DNA from: CALHVX01 sp051027215
Lineage (GTDB): Bacteria > Pseudomonadota > Gammaproteobacteria > Pseudomonadales > Azotimanducaceae
Direction of reading: 5' to 3'
DNA: 7,613 nt
NCBI GenBank assembly: GCA_051027215.1
Contig: JBPCXR010000051.1
Coordinates: 1 to 7,613 of the forward strand
In this document: positions 1 through 7,193 of the stretch, in pieces
How positions within the stretch are numbered: the stretch's first letter is position 1
How the letters are laid out: every line of letters begins with the position of its first letter
The notes under the pieces: model-generated
Told to the model about the DNA's origin: nothing
The model's database searches: none
The model's input: only the letters and a program-made list of their open reading frames with translations
Program-made: the position numbers and the translations under genes

Positions 1-22
1 GGTAAGAGCGATGTGGTTATGG

Positions 23-793
23 TTACAGAGATGCACAAACGTGACCGCCGTCGACGGTCAGCACCGAGCCCGTCATGTAGCGGGACGCATCCGAGGCAAG
101 CAGCAGCAAAGGGCCATCTAATTCCTCAAATTCCCCAAAGCGGCGCATGGGAACGCCCTTTTGGAACTCTGGCGCAGCGTCGCTTTCCAGCAGAATGCGA
201 CTGACATCGGTGAGGAAATATCCTGGCGCTAGAGCGTTCACGCGAATGCCGAAACGGGCGGCCTCCAACGCCATGACTTCAGTCATTCGAGTCATTGCAC
301 CTTTAGAGATGCTGTAGGGGAACTGGCCTTTTATGGTGCGACGATCAGTGATGGACGAGACCATGATGATGTTGCCCTCGCTCTGCTTGCGGGCAATCAA
401 TCGCTCGGTAAACAACTTCGACATCACCCAAGCGCTCTTGAGGTTGGTATTCATCACCCAATCCCAATCTTCCTCATCGATCATCAGATAAGTTTTTGCA
501 CCCGCCTCGACGCCGGCGTTGTTGATGAGGACGTCGGCGGGCCCATGGTGCTCTTCCGCTGCAGCCAGAAAGCTTTCTATGCTGCTCCGCTCGTTTACAT
601 CCAAAGGCGCAGCGAATGCCTCGCCACCTGCTGCAGTAATTTCTTCGACCCGGGCGCTAAGCTTGTCGGTGCGGCGCGCGCCCAGCGAGACTTTCGCCCC
701 ATTTGCGGCGAGCACGCCGGCGAAGTGATGGCCAAAGCCCGAAGACGCCCCGCTGATGAGGACGTGCTTGTCAGTCATATTGAAGGTTTGCAT
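23..793 (-). CDS. SDR family NAD(P)-dependent oxidoreductase
   Basis: A complete 256-residue classical short-chain dehydrogenase/reductase, the usual length for the family. Visible motifs are the Rossmann cofactor loop GASSGFG (residues 15-21), LDV (64-66), NNAG (91-94), an active-site Asn in MNTNLKS (N117), the catalytic Ser in VSS (S147), YSISK giving Tyr160 and Lys164, and APG (189-191). The ARR after the second strand (39-41), with no acidic residue at that strand end, suggests preference for NADP(H); this is inference. The substrate cannot be read from sequence; an alcohol/ketone or 3-oxoacyl-type compound is the family norm. It is probably cytoplasmic, with no signal or membrane segment. 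The ATG at 793 is chosen because GGGGA lies 4 nt upstream, whereas the in-frame ATG at residue 6 has no ribosome site. It lies 92 bp after a minus-strand unknown gene and could share its transcript. Confidence 0.93.
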   Translation of the reverse strand: MQTFNMTDKHVLISGASSGFGHHFAGVLAANGAKVSLGARRTDKLSARVEEITAAGGEAFAAPLDVNERSSIESFLAAAEEHHGPADVLINNAGVEAGAKTYLMIDEEDWDWVMNTNLKSAWVMSKLFTERLIARKQSEGNIIMVSSITDRRTIKGQFPYSISKGAMTRMTEVMALEAARFGIRVNALAPGYFLTDVSRILLESDAAPEFQKGVPMRRFGEFEELDGPLLLLASDASRYMTGSVLTVDGGHVCASL

Positions 794-888
794 AGATTCC
801 CCAGGCGCACGCCCGAAACGGGCAGATGGGGAAGATGCTAGCTACTCCGCGAGGCTAAGACAACGCGCAGGCGATGACGATACTGCAA

Positions 889-1293
889 TCAGTAGTCGGC
901 GCTGAGCTCGCACTCTATAAGGCAGCGATTGAGGCTGAAGGTTTCACTCAGCACGCTGTCGATCAAGTGATCGGTGAGCTTCTCGGTATCGACTTTCTCG
1001 GCGTCCTGCACCGTCAGCTCGAACACGCCGTTGGGGCGGCTGGTAAGCGCTTCGTTGTGGCTGAGTTCGTCTTTGAGGCGTTGTAAGACTTGGCGCTGCA
1101 GTTCCTCAGCGGTATCAGCGCCGAGATCTCGCTGGTGCAAGTCGAAGTCGTCTATGCGCAGCGTAAGTGTCTCAGGGTCGCTCAATGTATCGCCATAGAG
1201 GTTGGCTGACGGACCAAGGTCCCAGTGAGAATCGTTGGCGGCAATGGGCATGGCGGTTGAGCGGCCGAACAGAGCGCGGAGGCGAGACAGAGG
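889..1293 (-). CDS. conserved-looking hypothetical protein, 135 residues, GTG start at 1296
   Basis: The reading frame runs from GTG at 1296 to TGA ending at 889; an in-frame stop lies upstream at 1327-1329. AAGGA (1306-1310) stands 9 nt before the GTG and supports that start over the in-frame ATG at residue 16. I do not recognise the family. The protein has a short basic N-terminus (residues 1-15) with no convincing signal peptide, a probable strand TLRIDDFDL (44-52), an amphipathic, charge-rich helix around 61-80, a second strand VFELTVQ (91-97) and a final acidic segment. It looks like a small soluble alpha/beta protein. Genuine coding is supported by the ribosome site, length, codon pattern and its position in line with the SDR gene on the same strand. 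No function is proposed. A G-rich tract lies about 40 bp upstream of the start. Confidence 0.62.
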   Translation of the reverse strand, partial: PLSRLRALFGRSTAMPIAANDSHWDLGPSANLYGDTLSDPETLTLRIDDFDLHQRDLGADTAEELQRQVLQRLKDELSHNEALTSRPNGVFELTVQDAEKVDTEKLTDHLIDSVLSETFSLNRCLIECELSADY

Positions 1294-1305
1294 CACTTTG
1301 ACGAT

Positions 1306-1310
1306 TCCTT
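1306..1310 (-). promoter_or_regulatory. ribosome binding site deciding the GTG start of the 135-residue gene
   Basis: On the minus strand this reads AAGGA, 9 nt before the GTG codon at 1296-1294. The alternative ATG at residue 16 has no comparable purine run at the right distance. Confidence 0.5.
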
Positions 1311-1336
1311 GGTCGAAGATCGGTGAAGGTTAGTGT

Positions 1337-1392
1337 GGGGAATGGTGGTGGGAGGGGCTGGGAGGTGGGTCACAGATTGTGGGGGTGGGGGG
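1337..1392 (+). other. G-rich tract with canonical G-quadruplex motif
   Basis: The plus strand carries GGGG (1337-1340), GGG (1350-1352), GGGG (1354-1357), GGG (1360-1362), GGG (1367-1369), then five G's (1381-1385) and six G's (1387-1392). Runs 1350-1369 meet the G3+N1-7 quadruplex rule with loops of 1, 2 and 4 nt. In a transcript of the minus-strand gene this would be a C-rich 5' leader; in the plus-strand direction it is about 390 bp upstream of the protease gene. A structural or regulatory role is inference only. Confidence 0.6.
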
Positions 1393-1767
1393 AGGCAATT
1401 CGTTTGGCGACCGTGTTACTCGATGAGGCCAATCGAATGCCGAAGGGTGGAATGAAATGAGCGCTGCTCGAGGCGGAACGTCACTCTGCTTTTGCCCCTA
1501 CCTTATTTATGAGTGATCGCGTGAAACGCACAACCATGGCGCCTGGGGAGTCAGTCAACACGATGCACCTGGCGTGCCAGAGCATGATCTGTTTCGCAAG
1601 GCGAAGGCTTCTGTTCTTCGTTGACCTCCTGATGCCTGCATTGTGTGCAGCGTCTCATTAGGGTAGTTTCTTAACAATGAACCCTGTGGGGCTATTGAAC
1701 ATACTGAGCACCATTTAGTTGTGCCGGATATGAGAGGGCTGGTCAGGGTTCGTACCGATGAGCTGCC

Positions 1768-1774
1768 GGGAGGG
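1768..1774 (+). promoter_or_regulatory. strong Shine-Dalgarno fixing the GTG start of the protease gene
   Basis: GGGAGGG stands 7 nt before a GTG at 1782-1784. The frame also contains an upstream ATG at 1758, but that codon has no purine-rich site before it, and this Shine-Dalgarno lies inside the extension it would create. GTG 1782 also gives a more normal signal peptide, so it is preferred. Confidence 0.7.
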
Positions 1775-1781
1775 ACATCAA

Positions 1782-4700
1782 GTGTTCAGGATCAACAGCC
1801 ACCCGCACCATCGACGCTTCTGTGGCGAACGGCACCCAGCGCTGCGTACTTGGGTGTTTCTTCTCTGCCTCAATGTTTGCCATTTGGCCCACAGCGCTCC
1901 GGCCCAAGCCAGCGCCTCTGAACCCGCCCGCAACGCGTTAGCAACGGGCCAGCAAATGGGGAAGATTCGCGCCCATACCCATAATCAGCTGATGCAGCAG
2001 TTCGGTCGAGGTCAACGCGTTCGCGTTCTTGTGCAGTTGGATTCCTCTGACGAACCCTTGGCCAGGCTACCCGGTCGCAAGGCTAGGAATCAGGCAGTGC
2101 GCGATACCAGACGCCAGGCAATTGGCCGCGCTCAGACAAAGCTTCTTGGTCGCTCCGGTTTGCGGGCAGTCAGAAGCATCAAGCGCTTTCGGCACGTTCC
2201 TTTTCTTGCACTCGAAGTGAATGCTCGAGAACTCGCGCAGTTGGCCAACCAAGCAGATGTGGTTTCCATCAGCAGTGATGAGTGGCTGCAACCGTTGTTG
2301 CACAACACGGTGCCGCAAGTCGGCGCCGACCAGGCCTGGTTGCAGGGTTATGCAGGCGCTGGCCAGGTGGTGGCTATCGTGGATACCGGTGTCGACACAG
2401 GGCATCAGAGCTTTGCGGGTCGCATAGTCGATGAAGCGTGTTTTTCGTCGACCAGCTCGGCAGAAAACTCAACGTCGTTGTGCCCGAACGGCACCAACCC
2501 CAACGGTCAGGACAGCCAGATTGGTCCTGGTGCGGGCGCTGCGTGCAGTGGGCTGTTTGGTTGCGACCACGGTACCCATGTAGCGGGCATCGCGGCAGGC
2601 GCGGATGCCACCTACCGCGGCGTCGCTCCTGAGGCCGGCGTTTTGCCGATTCAGGTGTTTTCGCAATATAACGGCTTCTTCGCCTGCAATTTTGCACCGC
2701 CTTGTCTTTCAGCGTTGACGTCCGATTTGGTGCGAGCGTTGGAGCACGTTTACGACTTGCGCGATGTACACTCGATTGCGGCCGTCAACATGAGTCTGGG
2801 CGGGGAGCGCTATAGCAACGCTGCGGCTTGTGATGCAGCCTATCCCGCGATTCAAGCGGCTGTAGAGAACCTGCGCTCTGTGGGCATCGTCCCAGTGGCT
2901 GCCTCGGGAAACAATTCTGACGCTAACGGCATCGCCACTCCTGCCTGCGTGAGCGGCATGGTGAGTGTAGGTGCAGTAAATGGACTAGACGCGGTGGCAT
3001 CTTTTTCCAACTCTTCGAGCGAACTGGACGCGCTGGCACCCGGGGTAAGTATTGTCTCCGCGGTACCGGGCAATGGCTTTGGTGCGAAGAGCGGTACGTC
3101 CATGGCCACACCGGCACTCGCCGGTGCGGTGGCGTTGTTGCGCAGCGCCGATGGCAACGCGACGACGGAGGAGATCGTCGATGCGGTCAAGACGACTGGG
3201 GTGCCGGTTCTTGACGCTCGCAACGGTGTTGTTGCGCCCCGCGTGCAGGTGGATGCGGCAGCTGACTTGCTCACCCAGGGGGATCTGGCGCGCATCACGT
3301 TAGCGCTGCAGCCGGAGCTGTCTGGGTTGAATGCGCCAGTGGGGCTAACCCACGCTGGCGATGGCAGTGGGCGGGTATTCATCTTGCAGCGCGCCGGGAC
3401 GGTTTTGGTACGCGACGCCACCGGCCTGTTAAGCCTGCCTTTTATAGACGTCTCTGCGAGTGTGAATTGCTGTGCCGCAGAGGGACTGCTTGGACTGGCC
3501 TTTCACCCGAATCATGCTGCTAATGGGTTGGTCTACGTTAGCTATCTCAACGCCCTTGATGAAGTGCTCGTTGAACGCTACGCCCGAGCGGCCGACCCCA
3601 ATCAGGTGGATGCCAGCTCTGTACTGGAAGTTCTGCGTGTGCCAACAGCGCTGAATGGTCACCACGGCGGACGTTTGCACTTTGGTCCGGATGGATATCT
3701 ATACATTGCACTTGGCGATGGGTCGCAAGATGGCACGATAAATCTGCCGGGTACGGCGCCAGATCTAAACAGTTTGCTCGGCAAGGTGCTGCGCATCGAT
3801 ATTGATGCGCCTGGAGTGCCCTACAGCATACCGCCGGACAATCCACTGGTGGGCGTACCTGGCGCTCGAGATGAGATATGGGCTCTGGGCTTGCGAGATC
3901 CGAGACATTTCAGTTTCGATGCCTTAGCTGGCGACCTGTTCATAGCCGATGTGGGTGAAAGTGCCGCGCATGAGGTGAATGTTCAGACGGCTGGTATTGC
4001 CGGCGGCGCGAACTACGGTTGGCCAACCATGGAAGGCACGGGGTGCCGAGACAGCCAAAGCTGCGATACCGCGGGTCTTACCCTGCCTGTTGCGAGTTAT
4101 CCGTTTGCCGAGGGTTGCGCTGTGACGGGCGGCGTTGTCTATCGGGGCCCCGACTATGCGGATCTTTATGGCGCCTATCTGTTTGGCGATGCCTGTAGCG
4201 GCCGTGTTTGGGGGCTTCGGCAACAAGACGGGGAGTGGAGTCATGAACTTCTAACACAGACCACGGTGCAGATCTCTGCCTTTGGCAGTGACGAATCTGG
4301 CGCGGCCTACCTGGTCGACCCATCTGCTGGCCAAATTTACCGTCTGCTCGACAGTGACCTGAGCATTGATACTGTGCTGCTCGCGGATGCTTATATAAAC
4401 GAACCCTATGCAGAGTCACTGTCTGCCAGCGGCGGTGCGCCTCCTTACCAGTGGAACCTGATCGACGGTGCGCTGCCGGATGGCATCACGTTGAACGCCG
4501 CCAACGGTACGCTCGCAGGTAGTGCTACCAGCTTGGGGACCGCCACCTTCACTGTGCAGGTACAAGATAGCGAGTACGCCAGCGTGTCCCGAACGCTGAG
4601 GCTGACGAGTACCCCACAACCGCTGAGCATCAACCCGATAAGTCTGCCTGACGCCACCACCAACAATCCTTATCTCGTCGTGCTGGGCGCCAGTGGTGGC

Positions 4701-7064
4701 ACGCCGCCCTATGCTTGGCAGATCAGTAGCGGTGCACTCCCGGCGGGCGTTACCTTGACTGCTGCCGGCGAATTGTCTGGCACTGCCACGGCGCAGGGAG
4801 AATTCAACTTCAGCGCCAGGGTGTTCGATGGTGCTGGCGCCCAGGCCACCACAGGACTGTCGCTGTCGGTCTACGGTGCAACCACTTCACTGTCACTAAA
4901 CGCCAGCGATACAGGAGCCTACGGCAACAACTTCGGATCCGACGCGCATTTGCTCGGGCTCTACGCCACCTTCGCCGGTACAGACACAGATCTCACGCTG
5001 CGGGTGACCGGCTATGACATTGACTTCGCCGATGAGGTCGTGGTGACGCTCAATGGAGCGCCAATCGGATACCTGTCAACCGGCGCTAACGTTGGTCTCA
5101 ATAGCGGTGATTCATTTGTCATTGCCGCGGCTGACCAGCAAGCTGGTCTCAACCAGATTGGTTTTCACGTCAAGGTTGCGGGTTGGACCTGGGGCGTGAC
5201 CGACCTGTTGCTGACCGATGGCAGCGAACCGCTGGCGATCGACACGACTGCTCTGGCCGATGCCATGTATGGCGAGGCCTATGTGGCGACGTTGCAGGCG
5301 AGCGGTGGTGTTGCACCCTATCAATGGACGCTGGCACAGGGTGCTCTACCTGCCGGCATCACCTTGAACGCTGACGGTACTCTTAGCGGCACCCCTGACG
5401 CCCAGGGCGAGTTCGATTTCACCGCACGAGTCGCTGATGTGACCAACACGGCTGTTGAACAATCGTTAACGTTGAACGTTTATGGATCGACCGGCACATT
5501 CGAAGTAGTGCTGCAGCTGAACGAAACGAACCCAGGCGCCTTCGGCCACAACTACGGCAGCAACGCCCACTACGATGAGCTGTATGTCGTTTTTTCCGGT
5601 ACGGCTGCTGATCTGACGTTCATGGTCGATGGCTATGACATAGATTTTCCGGATGAGCTGGCAGTCACCATAAACGGTAACCCTTTGGGCCAGTTAAGCA
5701 CCGGCCCCAACAACGAGATGAATGCCGGTGACTTCTTCATTATCCCCGCTGCGCTTCAAGTGCCAGGGTTGAATCAGATTAGGCTGGAACAGAAAGTACC
5801 CGGCTGGAAATGGGGCGTAACAAACCTGCGTGTAACCGACGCGCCTTTGCCTGCCATCACGACCACCGCGCTGCCAGCGGCCACGACGGATAGCGCGTAT
5901 GACTTTGATCTGCTGGCGACCGGCGGTTCTCAACCTTACACTTGGGAAGTGGCTTCCGGCACATTGCCGCCGGGAATCACACTGGATGCAGGAGGCACCT
6001 TGTCTGGTTCCGCATCTACTCAAGGCGTCTTTAACTTCGTCGTGCGCGTAGCAGGCACCGAAGGTATACCCATCACCCAGAGCCTGTCGCTGGAAGTCTA
6101 CGGCAGCGCTGTTGCGCTCGTGTTAAACGCCGAGGACAGTGGTGCTTACGGAAATTCCTACGGCAGCAATCAACACACCGCAGGTTTGATTGCCACCTTC
6201 ATGCAGGCGGGTACTGATCTCACCCTTCATGTGACTGGCTACGATATTGATTTTGCCGATGAGCTGGAGGTGTTGTTGAATGGAGCACCCATTGGCTATC
6301 TAACTGTTGGAGCCAACGTGAGTTTGAATGACGGAGACCTGTTCGTCATTCCGGCGGCTGACCAGCAACCTGGCATTAATCAGATTGAGTTCAAGGTGAA
6401 GACCGTTGGCTGGACCTGGGGCGTGACAGATATGCTGCTCACAGATGTGCCACCACCTCCATCGATTACAAACAGCGGTTTGCCAGATGCCCGTACGGAT
6501 GCTGGCTACGACGCGACGCTTACGGCCATCGGTGGGGTGTCGCCACTTACCTGGACGATCAGTAGTGGCGCTCTGCCACCGGGTATTACATTGAATCCGA
6601 ACGGTACGCTGTCTGGGCTTGCGACGGCTCAGGGCAACTTTTCGTTCAATGCCACAGTGACTGACGATAATGGCGAGACCAGCAGCAAGGCGTTAACGAT
6701 CCCGGTGTACGGTGCGACCCTGCCACTGGAGCCGAATGTTACTGAGACGGGCGCCTACGGCCATCGCTATGGATCAAACGCCCACAAGCTCGGCCTGTAT
6801 GCGACCTTTGTAGGAGGTCAGGCTGACATGACCTTGCAGGTGACCGGCTTTGACATCGACTTCAACGACGAGTTGCTGGTAACGCTGAACGGCGAGCCAA
6901 TCGGCTATCTCTCAAAAGGTCCAAATCTTGGACTCAACGGCACAGATCAATTCACCATACCGGCAGGTGATCAACTGCCAGGTACAAACCTCATTCGCTT
7001 CAAGGTTAAGACCCCAGGATGGACCTGGGGAGTGACTGATCTTTTGCTCGATGACGGGGGCTGA
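1782..7064 (+). CDS. secreted S8 subtilase / GSDH-propeller fusion with He_PIG and X repeats
   Basis: About 1760 residues; numbers below count from the alternative ATG at 1758 (subtract 8 for the GTG start). A signal peptide ends near 52: basic N-region, hydrophobic TWVFLLCLNV (31-40), likely cut in AQASA. A probable I9-like propeptide (85-180) follows. The subtilisin-type serine protease spans about 195-505, with Asp209 in IVDTGVD, His271 in HGTHVAG, oxyanion Asn385 in ASGNN and Ser448 in GTSMATP, so it should be active. A glucose/sorbosone-dehydrogenase-like beta-propeller spans about 512-865, with EGLLGLAFHPN, HHGGRLHFGPDG (His635), GKVLRIDID, GLRDP (Arg713), IADVGE and NYGWP. By memory of soluble PQQ glucose dehydrogenase, His635 and Arg713 match catalytic positions. 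Five putative-Ig modules follow (867-951, 957-1038, 1157-1242, 1364-1448, 1567-1651); the last four each precede an X module. All 14 mature cysteines lie in the protease and propeller, suggesting disulfides and export. There is no C-terminal anchor or sorting signal. Exact substrates are unknown. Confidence 0.9.
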   Translation: MFRINSHPHHRRFCGERHPALRTWVFLLCLNVCHLAHSAPAQASASEPARNALATGQQMGKIRAHTHNQLMQQFGRGQRVRVLVQLDSSDEPLARLPGRKARNQAVRDTRRQAIGRAQTKLLGRSGLRAVRSIKRFRHVPFLALEVNARELAQLANQADVVSISSDEWLQPLLHNTVPQVGADQAWLQGYAGAGQVVAIVDTGVDTGHQSFAGRIVDEACFSSTSSAENSTSLCPNGTNPNGQDSQIGPGAGAACSGLFGCDHGTHVAGIAAGADATYRGVAPEAGVLPIQVFSQYNGFFACNFAPPCLSALTSDLVRALEHVYDLRDVHSIAAVNMSLGGERYSNAAACDAAYPAIQAAVENLRSVGIVPVAASGNNSDANGIATPACVSGMVSVGAVNGLDAVASFSNSSSELDALAPGVSIVSAVPGNGFGAKSGTSMATPALAGAVALLRSADGNATTEEIVDAVKTTGVPVLDARNGVVAPRVQVDAAADLLTQGDLARITLALQPELSGLNAPVGLTHAGDGSGRVFILQRAGTVLVRDATGLLSLPFIDVSASVNCCAAEGLLGLAFHPNHAANGLVYVSYLNALDEVLVERYARAADPNQVDASSVLEVLRVPTALNGHHGGRLHFGPDGYLYIALGDGSQDGTINLPGTAPDLNSLLGKVLRIDIDAPGVPYSIPPDNPLVGVPGARDEIWALGLRDPRHFSFDALAGDLFIADVGESAAHEVNVQTAGIAGGANYGWPTMEGTGCRDSQSCDTAGLTLPVASYPFAEGCAVTGGVVYRGPDYADLYGAYLFGDACSGRVWGLRQQDGEWSHELLTQTTVQISAFGSDESGAAYLVDPSAGQIYRLLDSDLSIDTVLLADAYINEPYAESLSASGGAPPYQWNLIDGALPDGITLNAANGTLAGSATSLGTATFTVQVQDSEYASVSRTLRLTSTPQPLSINPISLPDATTNNPYLVVLGASGGTPPYAWQISSGALPAGVTLTAAGELSGTATAQGEFNFSARVFDGAGAQATTGLSLSVYGATTSLSLNASDTGAYGNNFGSDAHLLGLYATFAGTDTDLTLRVTGYDIDFADEVVVTLNGAPIGYLSTGANVGLNSGDSFVIAAADQQAGLNQIGFHVKVAGWTWGVTDLLLTDGSEPLAIDTTALADAMYGEAYVATLQASGGVAPYQWTLAQGALPAGITLNADGTLSGTPDAQGEFDFTARVADVTNTAVEQSLTLNVYGSTGTFEVVLQLNETNPGAFGHNYGSNAHYDELYVVFSGTAADLTFMVDGYDIDFPDELAVTINGNPLGQLSTGPNNEMNAGDFFIIPAALQVPGLNQIRLEQKVPGWKWGVTNLRVTDAPLPAITTTALPAATTDSAYDFDLLATGGSQPYTWEVASGTLPPGITLDAGGTLSGSASTQGVFNFVVRVAGTEGIPITQSLSLEVYGSAVALVLNAEDSGAYGNSYGSNQHTAGLIATFMQAGTDLTLHVTGYDIDFADELEVLLNGAPIGYLTVGANVSLNDGDLFVIPAADQQPGINQIEFKVKTVGWTWGVTDMLLTDVPPPPSITNSGLPDARTDAGYDATLTAIGGVSPLTWTISSGALPPGITLNPNGTLSGLATAQGNFSFNATVTDDNGETSSKALTIPVYGATLPLEPNVTETGAYGHRYGSNAHKLGLYATFVGGQADMTLQVTGFDIDFNDELLVTLNGEPIGYLSKGPNLGLNGTDQFTIPAGDQLPGTNLIRFKVKTPGWTWGVTDLLLDDGG
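4881..5219 (+). repeat. X module 1 of 4 (coding repeat)
   Basis: Residues 1042-1154 of the large protein (numbered from ATG 1758). It carries the full signature: GAYGNNFGSDAH, TGYDIDFADE, NGAPIGYLSTG and GWTWGVTDLLLTD. A gap-free hand alignment with module 3 gives 79 identical positions of 113. It follows the second putative-Ig module, directly after its closing VYG. Confidence 0.85.
5496..5840 (+). repeat. X module 2 of 4 (coding repeat)
   Basis: Residues 1247-1361. By eye this is the most diverged copy: GAFGHNYGSNAH, DGYDIDFPDE and GWKWGVTNLRVTD replace the forms seen in the other units, and it is two residues longer than modules 1 and 3. The acidic YDIDF core and the GW-W-GVT ending are kept, so these are the best guesses for fold- or ligand-critical positions. 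Confidence 0.85.
6108..6446 (+). repeat. X module 3 of 4 (coding repeat)
   Basis: Residues 1451-1563. It aligns without gaps to module 1, sharing TGYDIDFADE, NGAPIGYL, AADQQ and GWTWGVTD. This suggests module 1 and module 3 are the most recently related pair, or that they exchange sequence by recombination. Confidence 0.85.
6714..7055 (+). repeat. X module 4 of 4 (coding repeat, C-terminal)
   Basis: Residues 1653-1766, ending only two residues before the stop codon. It has GAYGHRYGSNAH, TGFDIDFNDE, NGEPIGYL and GWTWGVTDLLLDD. Because the protein ends here, the X module itself forms the C-terminus and no separate anchor or secretion domain follows. Confidence 0.85.
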
Positions 7065-7084
7065 GCGCTTGCTCGCGCCGTGCT

Positions 7085-7111
7085 AGGAAGGGCGTTGGAT
7101 CACTCCTTCCT
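7085..7111 (+). terminator. possible hairpin terminator after the protease gene
   Basis: AGGAAGG (7085-7091) pairs perfectly with CCTTCCT (7105-7111), 21 bp after the stop codon, with a 13-nt loop that can be shortened by one G-U pair. No T run follows, so it is not a standard intrinsic terminator; it may stabilise the mRNA 3' end instead. Confidence 0.35.
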
Positions 7112-7181
7112 GCGCCACACCAGCAATTACCTCGCTAGGGCCGATCGAGCCAGCGAATGCCGACAACAGGGTTCGTGAACT

Positions 7182-7193
7182 ATTCAATTGAAT
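7182..7193. repeat. 12-bp perfect palindrome beside the tRNA fragment
   Basis: ATTCAATTGAAT is its own reverse complement and shares its last base with the CCA end of the tRNA fragment on the minus strand. It is AT-rich, and a binding or recombination role is possible but unproven. Confidence 0.4.

Larger units (their letters stand above)
1297..1781. other. divergent intergenic region, no confident gene
   Basis: This gap of about 485 bp separates the minus-strand 135-residue gene from the plus-strand protease gene, so it should hold promoters for both. Its left part is dominated by G runs (1337-1392). A 50-codon plus-strand frame (1509-1661) exists but lacks a ribosome site. TTGAAC (1695-1700) and TTGACC (1621-1626) resemble -35 boxes, but neither has a good -10 at 16-18 bp, so I call no promoter. 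No transfer RNA, transposon end or convincing terminator is seen. Confidence 0.6.

Noticed and set aside
1182..1373. 63-codon minus-strand frame overlapping the 135-residue gene
   Set aside because: It is a proline-rich translation of the G-rich tract running into another frame of a better-supported gene.
1509..1661. 50-codon plus-strand frame (MSDRVKRTTM start) with a hydrophobic C-terminal half
   Set aside because: No Shine-Dalgarno before either ATG, no recognisable family, and the composition fits chance in an intergenic region. It would need transcript or conservation evidence.
1695..1733. Possible sigma70 promoter (TTGAAC with TTTAGT or GATATG) before the protease gene
   Set aside because: The spacings are 13 and 27 bp, outside the workable range, so no promoter is called.
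1721..1921. 66-codon plus-strand frame over the start of the protease gene
   Set aside because: It overlaps the signal-peptide coding region in another frame and lacks the strong ribosome site used by GTG 1782.
2852..3421. 189-codon minus-strand frame inside the protease domain
   Set aside because: A low-complexity Ala/Ser/Thr/Pro antisense shadow of GC-rich coding sequence; the plus-strand frame carries the conserved catalytic motifs.
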